A DNA stretch of 64,000 nucleotides from Trachythela sp. YZ-2020 (taxonomy: Eukaryota > Cnidaria > Anthozoa > Malacalcyonacea > Clavulariidae), in NCBI GenBank assembly GCA_016169945.1, contig JADLSH010000052.1, positions 1,598,082 through 1,662,081 on the forward strand, read 5' to 3'. The notes beneath the pieces are model-generated. The model searched no databases, had not been told where the DNA came from, and saw only the letters and a program-made list of their open reading frames with translations. How positions within the stretch are numbered: the first letter of the stretch is position 1; the number at the start of each line of letters is the position of its first letter. The position numbers and the translations under genes are program-made. This document shows, in pieces, positions 25,326 through 36,010 of the stretch.

Positions 25326-27240
25326 TTGTAATAAGCGCGTCTTTTCAAATATCGGGGAATTCGCCCGTGATTATAGGAATGTATTAAAGATGGACCATAC
25401 AGGGTCAGGCAAATTCATGTATAGTAAAATTATTTGATAATCCGGTTAGGAATGTCATCAGGGCCATTTGATTTAAAAATGTGGTACAAATTTCCTCGGG
25501 AGTGATCATTGGGCAGGTTGAGGTTTTCTGATATAGCTTTGCAGTTATAAGCAGCACTAGGGCATTCACCTTTGTTTATAACAAAAACATTAACTGAAAA
25601 AGTGAGATAGCTTTAATTCTATTGTTTGGTTGCAACCCCGTTACTAGGGGAGAGACGGATTTACCAATCAGGTGCGAGATGGATTGAAAGCCGTATTACC
25701 CGAGGTGATGATATTTCCCGAGGGAGAAAACCGAGGGAAATATCATCACTGAAGGTAAAATTTCGCCCAATCTCCTGAGCGAAGCGTCTATGTGATTAGA
25801 ACGTTTTATTTTTTATTTGCCTGAGTTCAGTTTATTTTCATTTCAATTATTTGCACGCTGTATCCTTTGGATCATTGAAGATAGTAAAAGCAATTATAAT
25901 ATTAAAATATCTGGGTGAAATGCCGTACAAAATTACATTGTCACGTGATACAAATGCTGTTTTTTATTGGACATTTTAAAGCAGAGGTATAATATTGTAA
26001 TAAATACAATAAAATTAATGGGATATTTTCTGAGTTGTAGTTTTATAAGCGAGAAAGTGCCCTAGGCAAGTTCTAAGTAACTAACCCATATGGCCCTAGT
26101 TCTTTTCAACTTATTTACTGTACATGTATATCCAAACGGCAAAGCAATATTGTATATTATACCCAAATATCAAATAGATATACCTTATTCCTTGAGGCAA
26201 CTTTGTTTCTAAATGTTCAGAATTTCCTAACACTTGAAGAACCTACAGGTAATGAACATACCAGCAAGTAATTAAGATGAACAAAATTATTAAATGCTCT
26301 ATAGCTAACCGATCCTACGCACCGCATATATGTGGATTTCGAGTTACCTGGTTGGTTATGACTGGTTAGATCAGTGAATATATATGGTATATAATAGCAA
26401 CCTAAGACGACCTTATATTCATGTCATAATAAGGCGCGATGCATGAACAAAAAGTATTCGTGTCATTTTAGTAGTCTGATTTTGAAGTTATCGATTCGAG
26501 TATTTATCGGTTCACATGAGACGATCGAGTTAAGTTGTGGTGTACGGAGAACAACTAGACTTTATAGGTTGAGCTTTTGCTAGCCTTTGAGGATGTGTGG
26601 AATACTGCAATACCAGTCATCTCGCCTCGACAAACATTAGCTAATTATGCTTGCTAAAATTGCGTTCGCATGTCTCCGGATTCTAAACTTTTATCGATCG
26701 TTTACTTGACAGGTATCCTCATAAGCTTATAATTCTTTAAATAACAACAAATAAGAACTCAGTATTTTAATTCAGCTTGCAGACGAATTGATAAACTGCA
26801 ACCAATAGCAATTGTATTAATGTTTCGTCTCGTTAATGATCGATATTAATGAGGATATTGTACGTTTTCGTCCTTGCATGCAGGTCAACTATCAATATAT
26901 ACAGCATATAAAGAGAAAACAAAAATTATTGATTAAGCTCACGAAAGGCCAGCATGCCTAATTGTGAACACAGTGATAAGGCTGTTATCTTATACATTAT
27001 ACTATAAATAATTAATTTCTCTTGTTTTGGTTCGTTGAACTCGGCTTCCGGGAATATCGCTAAAGTACCCAGAAAGTCATTGTCGAAAAAGCTGCTTCAT
27101 AGGCAAGAAATATAATTTTTGCTGCAAAGAAAATATAGAGCTTAGACCTTACATTGATTGTATACATGACAAACTAACTTCAGTTGGATATTAAGTTAAA
27201 TTTATTGTGAGCTGTTATACAACTGTGTATATAGTATATC
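25326..27240. other. Intergenic, with one foldback near 25696-25757
   Basis: GTGATGATATTTCCC (25705-25719) and its complement (25735-25749) form a strong hairpin, extending imperfectly outward; it looks like the middle of a foldback MITE. The remainder is AT-rich, without recognisable genes. Confidence 0.45.
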
Positions 27241-27418
27241 ATGGCAGAGGGAAACATTTCAATAATCGACTCAACAAGAAACATAATCGATTTGGCAAAG
27301 ATTATGGACCACTTGGGAATATCTGGTGAAGGCCTGAGCACAATTGACGAAATGAAAGCAAGAGTGCATGAAAGAATTGAAGAATCTCAAAGAATGGCGG
27401 GTTGGTCACCGGGCAAGG
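27241..27418 (+). other. Possible first coding exon of a host gene
   Basis: An ATG opens a coding-like frame of about 59 codons (MAEGNISIIDSTRNIIDLAK onward; acidic and helical, with the stretch IDEMKARVHERIEESQR), ending at GGCAAG followed by GTAATC, an acceptable splice donor. After it the frame becomes AT-rich and stops quickly. No domain is recognised. Confidence 0.35.
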
Positions 27419-27444
27419 TAATCTTAAGTTTTGAACTTCATTAA

Positions 27445-28230
27445 ACATGTTATTGCAACTTTACAATATGGGAGATTTTACAATATACATTCTAGAATCG
27501 ATAATCAACTTACACGTCGCGACAATGTCGTACATTATAAACGGTAGATTATAGCATATTGGCCTTGCTTACTAATTTGGCTCGGAATCCAATAGTACAA
27601 ATGCATAATTATTATTTGAAATATTCAAGAATGGAATCTAAGTTTGATGACTCTATTTTTCTACACGCGAAAGTTTACCAAATTCCTGTACGTTAGCTAG
27701 TCGTAGGACATATAGTTCTAAAGGAGTAAAAAGCGAAATTCACAAAAAGCGAGTAAAGTAATCTTTCAAAAGAATCAAAACAATCATGCATATAACCGGC
27801 AAAATATATTTTATTTCAATTGGCAGACCAACGACATCTCAGAATGAAAGATTTTGCTTTTTCGGCACGCCATCTAATATTGTCAGCAATCAAACACAAA
27901 GAAAAATATAATAAACATCAAAATGAAATATATAAATGAAAGCATCGTAAAGTATAGATGTATAGACACCTTGTATTAATCCTAAGTGAATGCAAGATCA
28001 TTACATGTAGACATGCAATCTCGTGCATGAATGCACACTCCACAACGGGCGGCGAAGCAAACTTTGAAACCACAGGCGGTCGAGTCATCATTGATGATCG
28101 AACTCATCGCCTAACTCGTTCCCAGATTGCGAAACGCAAAGTTTATGCAATGAGCGCCAGTTGAAATGGTGTTATAAACCTACGTAGCACTCAAGCAAGT
28201 TAAATATATATTCATATATATATATATATA
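27445..28230. other. Intergenic, nothing recognised
   Basis: AT-rich sequence ending in a (TA)n run near 28215-28232. A short motif-free open frame at 27958-28164 has no support as a gene. Confidence 0.4.
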
Positions 28231-28333
28231 TAGACGAGTATTGGGTTTAAAATCATATGCGTAGAGTGCTCGATACCGAAGCAGAGCGGAATAGTAAACA
28301 AAAATACAAACTCGAGTTACTTCATTTGAATTT

Positions 28334-28390
28334 ATTCACGACAAATCTGTTTCGTATGGCAAATGGAGCCTGCCACACTCATCAGGTGAA
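28334..28390 (-). ncRNA. Hammerhead ribozyme (large stem II)
   Basis: On the minus strand: stem I TTCAC; CTGATGA; a long stem II (GTGTGGC / GCCATAC); GAAA; a short stem III (ACA / TGT); cleavage site GTC; then GTGAA closing stem I. All conserved core bases are present. It is the palindromic partner of the plus-strand copy at 28683-28744. Confidence 0.75.
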
Positions 28391-28682
28391 AATTGCGTCT
28401 GATCTAAAAGCCCAAAGAATCCTGAAATACAATATGTCTAAAGCGTTATAAGTTGTCTGGGTAACGGTATTTTTACAGTGTGATATGAATAATTAGTGCT
28501 ATATATAATATAATATGAGATATCCGGTTATTGCTATGCAACCAATAACCGGATATCTCATATTATATTATATATAGCACTAATTATTCATATCACACTG
28601 TAAAAATACCGTTACCCAGACAACTTATAACGCTTTAGACATATTGTATTTCAGGATTCTTTGGGCTTTTAGATCAGACGCA

Positions 28683-28744
28683 ATTTTCACCTGATGAGTG
28701 TGGCAGGCTCCACTTGCCATACGAAACAGATTTGTCGTGAATAA
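28683..28744 (+). ncRNA. Hammerhead ribozyme (large stem II)
   Basis: CTGATGA at 28691, GAAA at 28723-28726 and GTC ending at 28736 are flanked by TTCAC and GTGAA, which pair as stem I. Stem II is GTGTGGC / GCCATAC, with one wobble. Predicted cleavage falls after 28736. Confidence 0.75.
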
Positions 28745-28950
28745 ATTCAAATGAAGTAACTCGAGTTTGTATTTTTGTTTACTATATATATATATATATA
28801 AGCTCACTTCCCTTGTGGTCGTTTGAGCACTCTGGCCCCAAGACACTTCACGCATGTCTGGATGCGCATGTGTCTGAGTATTGTACCACATGCGCTTGGT
28901 AGAGCAAGCGTATGGTGTATAAATACGAAGTCACTCGCATCTAGATTGCG

Positions 28951-29008
28951 TTACAAGCTGCACTGACGAGCCGTTGAACGGCGAAACATGCATGTCTGCA
29001 GATTTGAC
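28951..29008 (+). ncRNA. Hammerhead ribozyme (short stem II), copy 1
   Basis: CTGACGA at 28963, a stem II GCCG / CGGC with a five-base loop, GAAA, a four-pair stem III (ACAT / ATGT) and GTC ending at 28996 form a minimal type I hammerhead. CTGCA before the core pairs with TGCAG after the cleavage site. Very short stem III is known from ribozymes of Penelope-like elements and retrozymes. Confidence 0.75.
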
Positions 29009-29214
29009 TATATATGCTCCTTCACTTGTGTTGTTGAGCACTCTGTGAGGTTAATTGGTGGCTAATAAGCTATAATGCAAAAAGCTCACTTCCCTTGTGG
29101 TCGTTTGAGCACTCTGGCCCCAAGACACTTGACGCATGTCTGGATGCGCACGTGTCTGAGTATTGTACCACATGCGCTTGGTAGAGCAAGCTATCATTTC
29201 TATATATATATATA

Positions 29215-29272
29215 GTCAAATCTGCAGACATGCATGTTTCGCCGTTCAACGGCTCGTCAGTGCAGCTTGTAA
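29215..29272 (-). ncRNA. Hammerhead ribozyme (short stem II), copy 2
   Basis: The same core as at 28963-28996, on the minus strand (29227-29260), with CTGCA/TGCAG stem I preserved. Confidence 0.75.
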
Positions 29273-29496
29273 CGCAATCTAGATGCGAGTGACTTCGTAT
29301 TTATACACCATACGCTTGCTCTCCCAAGCGCATGTGGTACAATACTCAGACACATGCGCATCCAGACATGCGTGAAGTGTCTTGGGGAAGAGTACAAACA
29401 CCGATCAAGAAAGAAGCTGAGCTTAGCTTTTATTATTTTAAATTAACCTCACAGAGCAGAACAAACACAACAACACAAAGTGAAGGAGCATATATA

Positions 29497-29554
29497 GTCA
29501 AATCTGCAGACATGCATGTTTCGCCGTTCAACGGCTCGTCAGTGCAGCTTGTAA
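29497..29554 (-). ncRNA. Hammerhead ribozyme (short stem II), copy 3
   Basis: Identical core on the minus strand (29509-29542), again with the CTGCA/TGCAG stem I. The neighbouring unit sequence is truncated compared with copy 1. Confidence 0.75.
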
Positions 29555-29729
29555 CGCAATCTAGATGCGAGTGACTTCGTATTTATACACCATACGCTTG
29601 CTCTCCCAAGCATATATATATGTGTGGATGCGTATGTGTCTGAGTATTGTACCACATGCGCTTGGTGAGGGTGAGGGTGAGTGCAAGAGTAAGGTGTATA
29701 AATACGAAGTCACTCGCATCTAGACTGCA

Positions 29730-29787
29730 TTACAAGCTGCACTGACGAGCCGTTGAACGGCGAAACATGCATGTCTGCAGATTTGAC
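29730..29787 (+). ncRNA. Hammerhead ribozyme (short stem II), copy 4
   Basis: Identical core on the plus strand (29742-29775). The upstream unit differs slightly (ACTGCATTACAAG), but all catalytic bases are kept. Confidence 0.75.
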
Positions 29788-29821
29788 TATATATATATAT
29801 ATATATACGTGTATATGTTTA

Positions 29822-30050
29822 GGTCTACGAAACGCAAAGAGTGCTCGACAGCATATAGTTAGAGCAAATTATAGATTTAGATCGCTTACCTCAAAACTTG
29901 TCTGCAACAGGCTCTTTCATCTGTAAAAGAATCATCAGGCAGTTTACAAGTATCGAAAGAAATGACCGCTTAAATGCTTCCTGCCGGAGCGTGGGAGTGT
30001 ATGTGGGAGACAATGTGTGCATGCATGGCTTTGTTTGCGTTGTTTACGCG
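29822..30050 (-). repeat. Penelope-type terminal repeat fragment
   Basis: This segment (GAGTGCTCGACAGCATATAG, TCATCAGGCAG, TATCGAAAGAAATGACCGC and CTGCCGGAGCGTGG in order) matches the complement of about 37665-37840, which follows a Penelope-like GIY-YIG coding remnant. It is therefore probably the 3' part of another copy. Confidence 0.6.
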
Positions 30051-30556
30051 AACACTGTGTCGCACTGTGTTATGTTGTGCTTTTCAGGTGTATTGTGTGG
30101 TCTCCTACCATATTTTACTGACCTGTGATGCTACATAATACAATAGTATCTGGTACTCTGAGGTAATGTGCTGTGCCACACTGTGTTATGTTGTGCTTTT
30201 GTGTATTGTGTGGTGTCCTATCATATTTTATCAACCTGTGATGCTACATTATACAATAGTATCTGGTACTCTGAGTTAATGTACTGTGCCGCACTGTGTT
30301 ATGTTGTGCTTTTGTTTATTGTGTGGTAGCCTAGCATATTTTACTGACCTGTGATGCTACATTATACACTAGTACCTGGTACTCTGAGTTAATGTACTGT
30401 GCCGCACTGTGTTATGTTGTGCTTTTGTGTATTGTGTGGTGTCCTAGCATATTTTACTGACCTGTGATGCTACAGTATACAATAGTATCTGGTACCCTGA
30501 GTTAATGTGCTGTGCCGCACTGTGTTATGTTGTGCTTTTCTGTATTGTGTGAAGTC
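30038..30556 (+). repeat. 113-bp minisatellite, about 4.6 copies
   Basis: Anchoring on TGGTAC gives positions 30151, 30264, 30377 and 30490, an exact period of 113. Units contain GTGTTATGTTGTGCTTTT and ACCTGTGATGCTACA. Copies differ at a few sites and a small indel is seen in the first. Confidence 0.85.
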
Positions 30557-30890
30557 CTATACTGTAAATCTGGAAGTGTTACCCCAACACGAAAATCGGT
30601 CCATTTACACTGCGGGCGTAAGCATACAGTTTTTAAGGTAATTTTACACTGGTTCAGTGTAAATAGGCTTGCAACGCTGTGGACACCAGTTGGGTGTTAA
30701 ACTACGCTACGGGTGTAAGCTTACGCTCTGAATGTTATTTTACACTGGTTTAGTGTAAATAGGCATGCAACGCTGTGGACACCAATTGGGTGTTAGTACA
30801 CTATCCAAGGTATGTGTAGACGGCTTTGGTGTAAATCAGATTCTGATGATTGGACACCAAATCAGTGTTAACGTACACCAAAGGAACAAA
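30556..30890 (+). repeat. Left array of GTGT/ACAC motifs
   Basis: Repeated pairs such as TTACACTGGTTCAGTGTAAA and GGACACCAGTTGGGTGTTA occur, two of them in a direct repeat of about 107 bp (30651, 30758). Confidence 0.6.
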
Positions 30891-30899
30891 CTTACAATT

Positions 30900-32690
30900 C
30901 TGAAGATCCTTTTACAATGCTGATTCACAAAGAGAAGAAAAGGACCATAAAAAGTGCAAGTTAACCCCCTTAGTGTAAGTTGTGCTATGCGCACCAAATC
31001 AGAAACATACTGCATGTATCTAATTGAAATTTAAGACAATGTATTACAATAACTAACAAAAAACGTAAAATTCATTCAGCATCATTATTACAAACATCAT
31101 TATTCACTTGTACAGTTCATTCAAAAACAATAGTACTTTAGTTGGTAAATCGGTAGAGCAACATTTTTACAATTTTAATAGGTTTTTTGATTTTGGAGAT
31201 ATTTCAATGTGTTCAATATACAAATTATGACATCACAAGCTGGGTATGTACAACATTTTTTAGATCAGAATTTAAGTTAAATCTCCATGTTTGTTCTCCC
31301 AAATCACTTGAAATTGTGTTCATAATATCAACTATTCAATTCACCAAATGTTGAACAATCAGCACAACATAATTGAAGTTTTTTATGTCTAAAAATCTTG
31401 TAGACAGCTTGCAACATTGAACACAAATATTGAAATAGCTCGAATTGAATTGACCAAGCAGATTGAAATATCTCCTTTGTTGTATATACTGTGGTTTGTT
31501 CTTACCATAATATATTATCAGTTGCATGTGAAGGGACCAATATTAATATGTAAATTCTAGTTTTTGTCTTTGTCACAACTATTTTACATTAACTTGTAAA
31601 CATTACAATACCACAGGTTGAAGTCTGATGTGTTGTAGCACTAACGTTCTCCTGGAACTGTCTTTTATTAAAACATTAACGGCCAGCATTACCCTTGAGA
31701 AGACAATATATAGTCTGGTATTAGACAGGGAAATTGTTGACCAAAGGCACATTGCAGCATAATGGTTTAAGGAGAAAAGTTTCAAATAAATTTAAACAAA
31801 AGAAAACAACACATACTTTCTGTTCACCTCAGGCCTGAGTCAATTTGCTTCTCCGTTTATTTTAACTTTCATCCCCAACACAACAAATGCTGCAAGAAAT
31901 CAATGTACTCAATGAATGATCTAATGGAATATGTAGAAGAATAAGTACAGTATAATATATAATATTTCAACAACTATTCAGTCAAATACAGGACAGCAGT
32001 TGATTTAAAATGGGTTAGCAAGACATTGGAAGGTTGCCTGGTTAAAGGTTCACATGCAACAATCTCCATTTGACAAGTAAATTAAACTGTCTAGCAACTA
32101 GCATTAGAATGACTGAAATAGTGTAGTATAATGCAAAGATGTGCATTGCACCTTAACGGGTTAAACGAAAGATGGTAAATATTCTAAACTTTGCAAATTT
32201 GGGTATCTAAGCTAAACAGTACAGTTGCCAAAAGATAACCACAAGTATACATTGGGATCAATAACACAAATTGGCAACAATAACACAGTACACTATATAT
32301 AGCATTATCCTGGTAAATACACATGAATTCGTGGTTAGCCCAAGGTTGGCAACTGGAATAGACAGCATTGCACCGGAATTGCAGGCATATATTTTCATTT
32401 TTACAATTGCCTCTGCATATATACACATTTTTTTACTAAAATATTATATCAAACTTGCCGGTTAATGGTATAATATTGTCTGGTTAACATTTACATTGTA
32501 TTAAGCATAATATACAACACTTTCCATTTGATGGGATAAATTGTCTGGCACTAGATTGTGTGAATTAGTAAGGCACAAGGCTCCATTGCAACTTCATGGG
32601 TTAACCAGAAACAAGAGCACATAATCTGGTCAACCATTGACATGACAAGTATAATTGCCTGGTGTTAGACAGAGTAAATTAGTAAGGTGC
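30900..32690. repeat. Non-coding interior with a degenerate tandem repeat
   Basis: From about 31730 the words (G)CATTGCA, (C)TTCATGGGTTAAC and TTAGTAAGGTGCATTG recur at loose intervals of about 110-220 bases (31745, 32135, 32575, 32690 and again after the MITE at 33759). Copies are strongly diverged. No gene is seen. Confidence 0.4.
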
Positions 32691-32698
32691 ATTGGGGC

Positions 32699-33750
32699 CA
32701 TAGAAGTATTAGATATAGAATGCGTACTCCTATCTCTTCCCAGTCAAAATTTTGTCTCCACAAAATGGCGGATTTATAAGGGCATTTGACTCGTTCCAGT
32801 CTGCTGCGACAGGGAATTTCGCGCGGTTACGAGGAGTGCGAATTGTTTTTCAAACAAAGTTTGCAAAAAAGATTTAATATCGAGAGTTAAAGTGGGGAAA
32901 AAAAGGTTTTCTAAAGAAGAATAGAAGATAAACATATTCCTGTGGAGTGTTTTTTTTATGCCAAAAAGATTAGTCCTGAACAGAAGATCTACCGAATTTG
33001 TTGTTTAAAAACATAGTTTCGGGGTTGCTGGGAAAAACGAAACAACTCTCAAAGAAAAAAGACAAAGTCAAAGTCAATACGACCGCAATAGGTATGTTTT
33101 AAAAAATATTTCCATCCTTTTATAACATATCTGTAGTTCAATAATGTTTCTAAACTCGTACAAATTACTTTTCATATCTTTTTTCTGCGTTGTTTGAGGC
33201 AATGTTTTTGAAACGACAGCTTTCAACAATGATTTCATCAACAACTATATATAGACTATATTATAGTTTTTGCCAAAACATGAAAACAATTTATTTGTTT
33301 CACTATTAAAAGCTGACGAAGTATAATTTCGTAATTTCATAAGATAAATTGAACAATTGTTAGTGAAACGGTGATAATCATAGCAAAACATGTTTCAAGA
33401 GTATTATAAAAGGATGTTTTAAACGCGAAATTACTTTATTTTTAAAAATGCCGCACGACTTTGCAATTATAATTTTAGTTGTTTTTGTAAAATGCACTAC
33501 TGTATTCGGCACTCAAAGCCGTGTTATTCTGCCTCTAGAGAACTCGATATTTTAAAAACTACATTTTAACTGTAAATTAGACAGCAAAACAAAACCTTGA
33601 GACGATGAAAACTCAGTTTTAGCTTTGTTTATACTTTGTAGTTTTCACTCCTAGTTAAATTTAATATGGCGGATTTATAAGGGCAAGCATGAGAAAAAGT
33701 GGAGACATGATTCGTGATCAAGTACGCATTCTATATCTATTATTTCTATG
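32699..33750. mobile_element. 1.05-kb hAT-like MITE with 8-bp target duplication
   Basis: Terminal inverted repeats of about 30 bases (CATAGAAGTATTAGATATAG on the left, complement on the right with one gap) are flanked by ATTGGGGC at 32691-32698 and 33751-33758. Eight-base duplications are typical of hAT elements. Both subterminal regions also share GGCGGATTTATAAGGGCA. No transposase frame is present. Confidence 0.8.
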
Positions 33751-33758
33751 ATTGGGGC

Positions 33759-34350
33759 ACATTGCATTATAATGGTCAACCCAAATAATATTGCAATATA
33801 AAATGTTTTGAAGTAACAATTTCCTGCAAGAGCACAGAATTTTCTTATACTGTTTGCAGTTTACATGTTCTTTGTTTCTCAAACCCCCTGCGTTGGGACA
33901 ATTTGTCTTTTGTTGTGGCTTAGTGATTTTGTAGAAAATTCCCTCTTGGGATATACAATATAATGAATTACTAATTTGTAAATATGGCAACAATATTTCG
34001 GGATTATTTGTTTCAGACTTTTTTGGTTGTATAAGGCATATATTTCATCGCCTACCTGGACTGAGTAATTTATGTTTTGTTTCAATCTTGAAAGATCTCA
34101 GCCGAGGTGTTTTGGCTATTTCTCGATATATGAGCAACCAAAATAGGCATTAGGGACTATTAGGGCTAGGTTGTGGGTTAAGATTAGGGTTAGTTGACTA
34201 GCCACCCAATCTGAACAGTTTCATGAGGTAAAATTATTCTATTAAGCATAAATTACACTAAACACTATCTGCACTCTGTTATTCCATTATTACTGTTTCA
34301 AATTATCTTTAAAACTGATTTTGATGTTAAAGGTTGCATTTAAAGTAATG
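33759..34350. other. Intergenic interior, nothing recognised
   Basis: This continues the degenerate repeat interrupted by the MITE, then AT-rich DNA with no coding signal. Confidence 0.4.
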
Positions 34351-34353
34351 TTA

Positions 34354-34760
34354 GGCCCGTTTCAGACGCCGCTCCACTCATGCGCCGAACTTAAATGACG
34401 AATTAGGTGCGACACAAGAGCGACGTATGAATCAATTAGATACGGCAGAATTTGGAGCGACATGAGTTCGGCAGAAGTTCGACAGAGCCTGTCGCATTAT
34501 GCGACGTTAGAGCGACATTGATTCATACGCCGCTCCAGTGATGTGCCGAACCTAAATCAAAATTTACTGTAATTTATTAGGATTAGATTAGCTACTTTAT
34601 AATGTTTACTTATTTTTTGAATTGCATTTGGAATTCCTCGCTCGTCAACAACATTATATTTTGTACGCCGTTTGAATCAGTGCCGCTCTTGTGTCGCTCC
34701 AGCGTCGCACCTAATACAATTAAGTTCGGCGCATGAGTGGAGCGGCGTCTGAAACGGGCC
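34354..34760. mobile_element. Harbinger-like MITE with TTA duplication
   Basis: A 407-bp element has inverted repeats of about 40 bases starting GGCCCGTTTCAGACGCCGCT, flanked by TTA (34351-34353 and 34761-34763). Three-base TTA/TAA duplications suggest PIF/Harbinger. Internally it carries further inverted GCGACA/GAGCGAC words. Confidence 0.75.
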
Positions 34761-34763
34761 TTA

Positions 34764-35450
34764 CATGCTTACTCTGAGTCACTATATAGCATGACCAAGA
34801 CTTTACTTGATGTCAGTGCACTTTATTTATAAGGTTTATAAACAATTGCCAAAATACATTACTTTACTACGCAATTTGGCATGGAATTCCTAGAGTTCAA
34901 TTCAAATTGATGTTTTAATCTTTCTTTTGGTGTTAAGCGATAGATCGTTGGTTTTATATGCAAATATAACGCGGCTAATTCAAATATTTAACGGAATTTC
35001 ACAGTGACAATATACACAAAACATCACTGCCGATATTTTGCAATTAAAAAACGTAAATAGCAAATTAAACATAAAATAAATCTCACCTGTGAGTTCTTGA
35101 ATATCATTCTGCACTTTGAGGGGAAAGATTTCTTCTTCTTACAATAATAAATCGGGAAAATGCCAAGCATAAAATATTTCAGATGAAAGAGAACAATTTC
35201 AATTCTCAATTCTCAAGCGACGCTATCCCATAATGCTGTGCGTTCGAGAACTTAAACTAGGCACCAGTGCCCAGTGCATGCACGATCTCTGACTGACATT
35301 GCTGAGTTGGCAATTTTAAAATAGTTTTATCTTTTCGAAAAAGGGAATAAACGTATATTATTCTATTATCAGATTGGTACAATTTCAGCCAAACCAACAT
35401 TATTGGTATTTTTACAATGAAGGCTTTAATTTTTACATTCAAAGTTTAAA
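34764..35450. other. Intergenic interior, nothing recognised
   Basis: AT-rich sequence with short open frames only and no repeat structure that I can define. Confidence 0.4.
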
Positions 35451-36010
35451 TTAATACGCCATATAACTGGGTAAAATTACACTACAACAAGATAAACGAT
35501 AACACCATATAGGTGTAAGGATACACTAGGTTATGCATGTGTAACTTTGCACTGAATGAGTGTTAACATATTTTACATCAAACAAGTATATTAAGGCGTA
35601 AATTAGTAAAAATTAAAAGACTAGGTAAAATTGCACTGTTCCAAGGTAAATGTACACCATAACTAGTGTTTTCATGGCAGTTTGGACTTGACACCACAGT
35701 GGTGTATGTTAACTTATCGTTGGTGTAATGATACACTAGGCGAAGTGTAACTTTACACTTAAAGAGTGTTGCCATATTTTACACTAAACAGGTGTGTATA
35801 TACACTCTCACAGTGTGCATGTGTTAACTCGCATACACCCTTTAATGTAAGTTTACACCAAAATAAGTGTCAGCAAGATATTTTCCTACTTTACCCCAAA
35901 GCAGTGTTATTGTACACTTCGGTAGTGTCTAACTACACTGAGAAAATGCAATGTTACACTTCAAACGGTGTAGAATTTCAAATTACACCTAATCAGTGTA
36001 CGTGTACACT
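35450..36010 (-). repeat. Right array of GTGT/ACAC motifs
   Basis: More than fifteen GTGTNA or TNACAC motifs occur at short spacing, many in pairs (GATACACTAGG...GTGTAACTTTACACT). Two open frames across it are products of the repeat. Confidence 0.6.

Larger units (their letters stand above)
28291..28784. repeat. Large near-perfect palindrome, about 245-bp arms
   Basis: The sequence from TAGTAAACAAAAATACAAAC (28291) reads as its own complement out to 28784, with the centre at about 28537 (GGTTATTGCTATGCAACCAATAACC). I see only about one mismatch (AAATGG versus AAGTGG). Each arm carries one hammerhead ribozyme core, so the two are in opposite orientation. Confidence 0.85.
28232..29820. mobile_element. 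Rearranged Penelope-like/retrozyme-type repeat cluster with hammerhead ribozymes
   Basis: The cluster consists of a nearly spacerless palindrome (28291-28784) followed by several direct and inverted copies of a 150-240-bp unit that starts near TCACTTCCCTTGTGG and ends at TGCAGATTTGACTATA, separated by (TA)n tracts. Six hammerhead ribozyme cores are embedded. Related sequence at 37848-38080 flanks Penelope-like coding remnants, so the most likely source is the terminal repeats of Penelope-like elements. There is no coding gene here. Confidence 0.7.
30556..36010. mobile_element. Possible non-autonomous DNA transposon with GTGT/ACAC subterminal arrays
   Basis: Left (30556-30890) and right (35450-36010) arrays consist of many short inverted pairs such as TTTACACT...AGTGTAAA, spaced about 20-40 bases. 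The extreme ends read GTGTT-N5-AACAC on the left and its counterpart on the right. The interior has no transposase frame and has itself received two MITEs. I infer one element of 5.4 kb with repeat-rich ends; no target duplication could be fixed. Confidence 0.4.

Noticed and set aside
29898..29960. A further hammerhead at the CTGATGA on the minus strand
   Set aside because: A GAAA follows, but no proper stem III with an NUH cleavage site or stem I can be formed; I treat it as Penelope-type terminal sequence.
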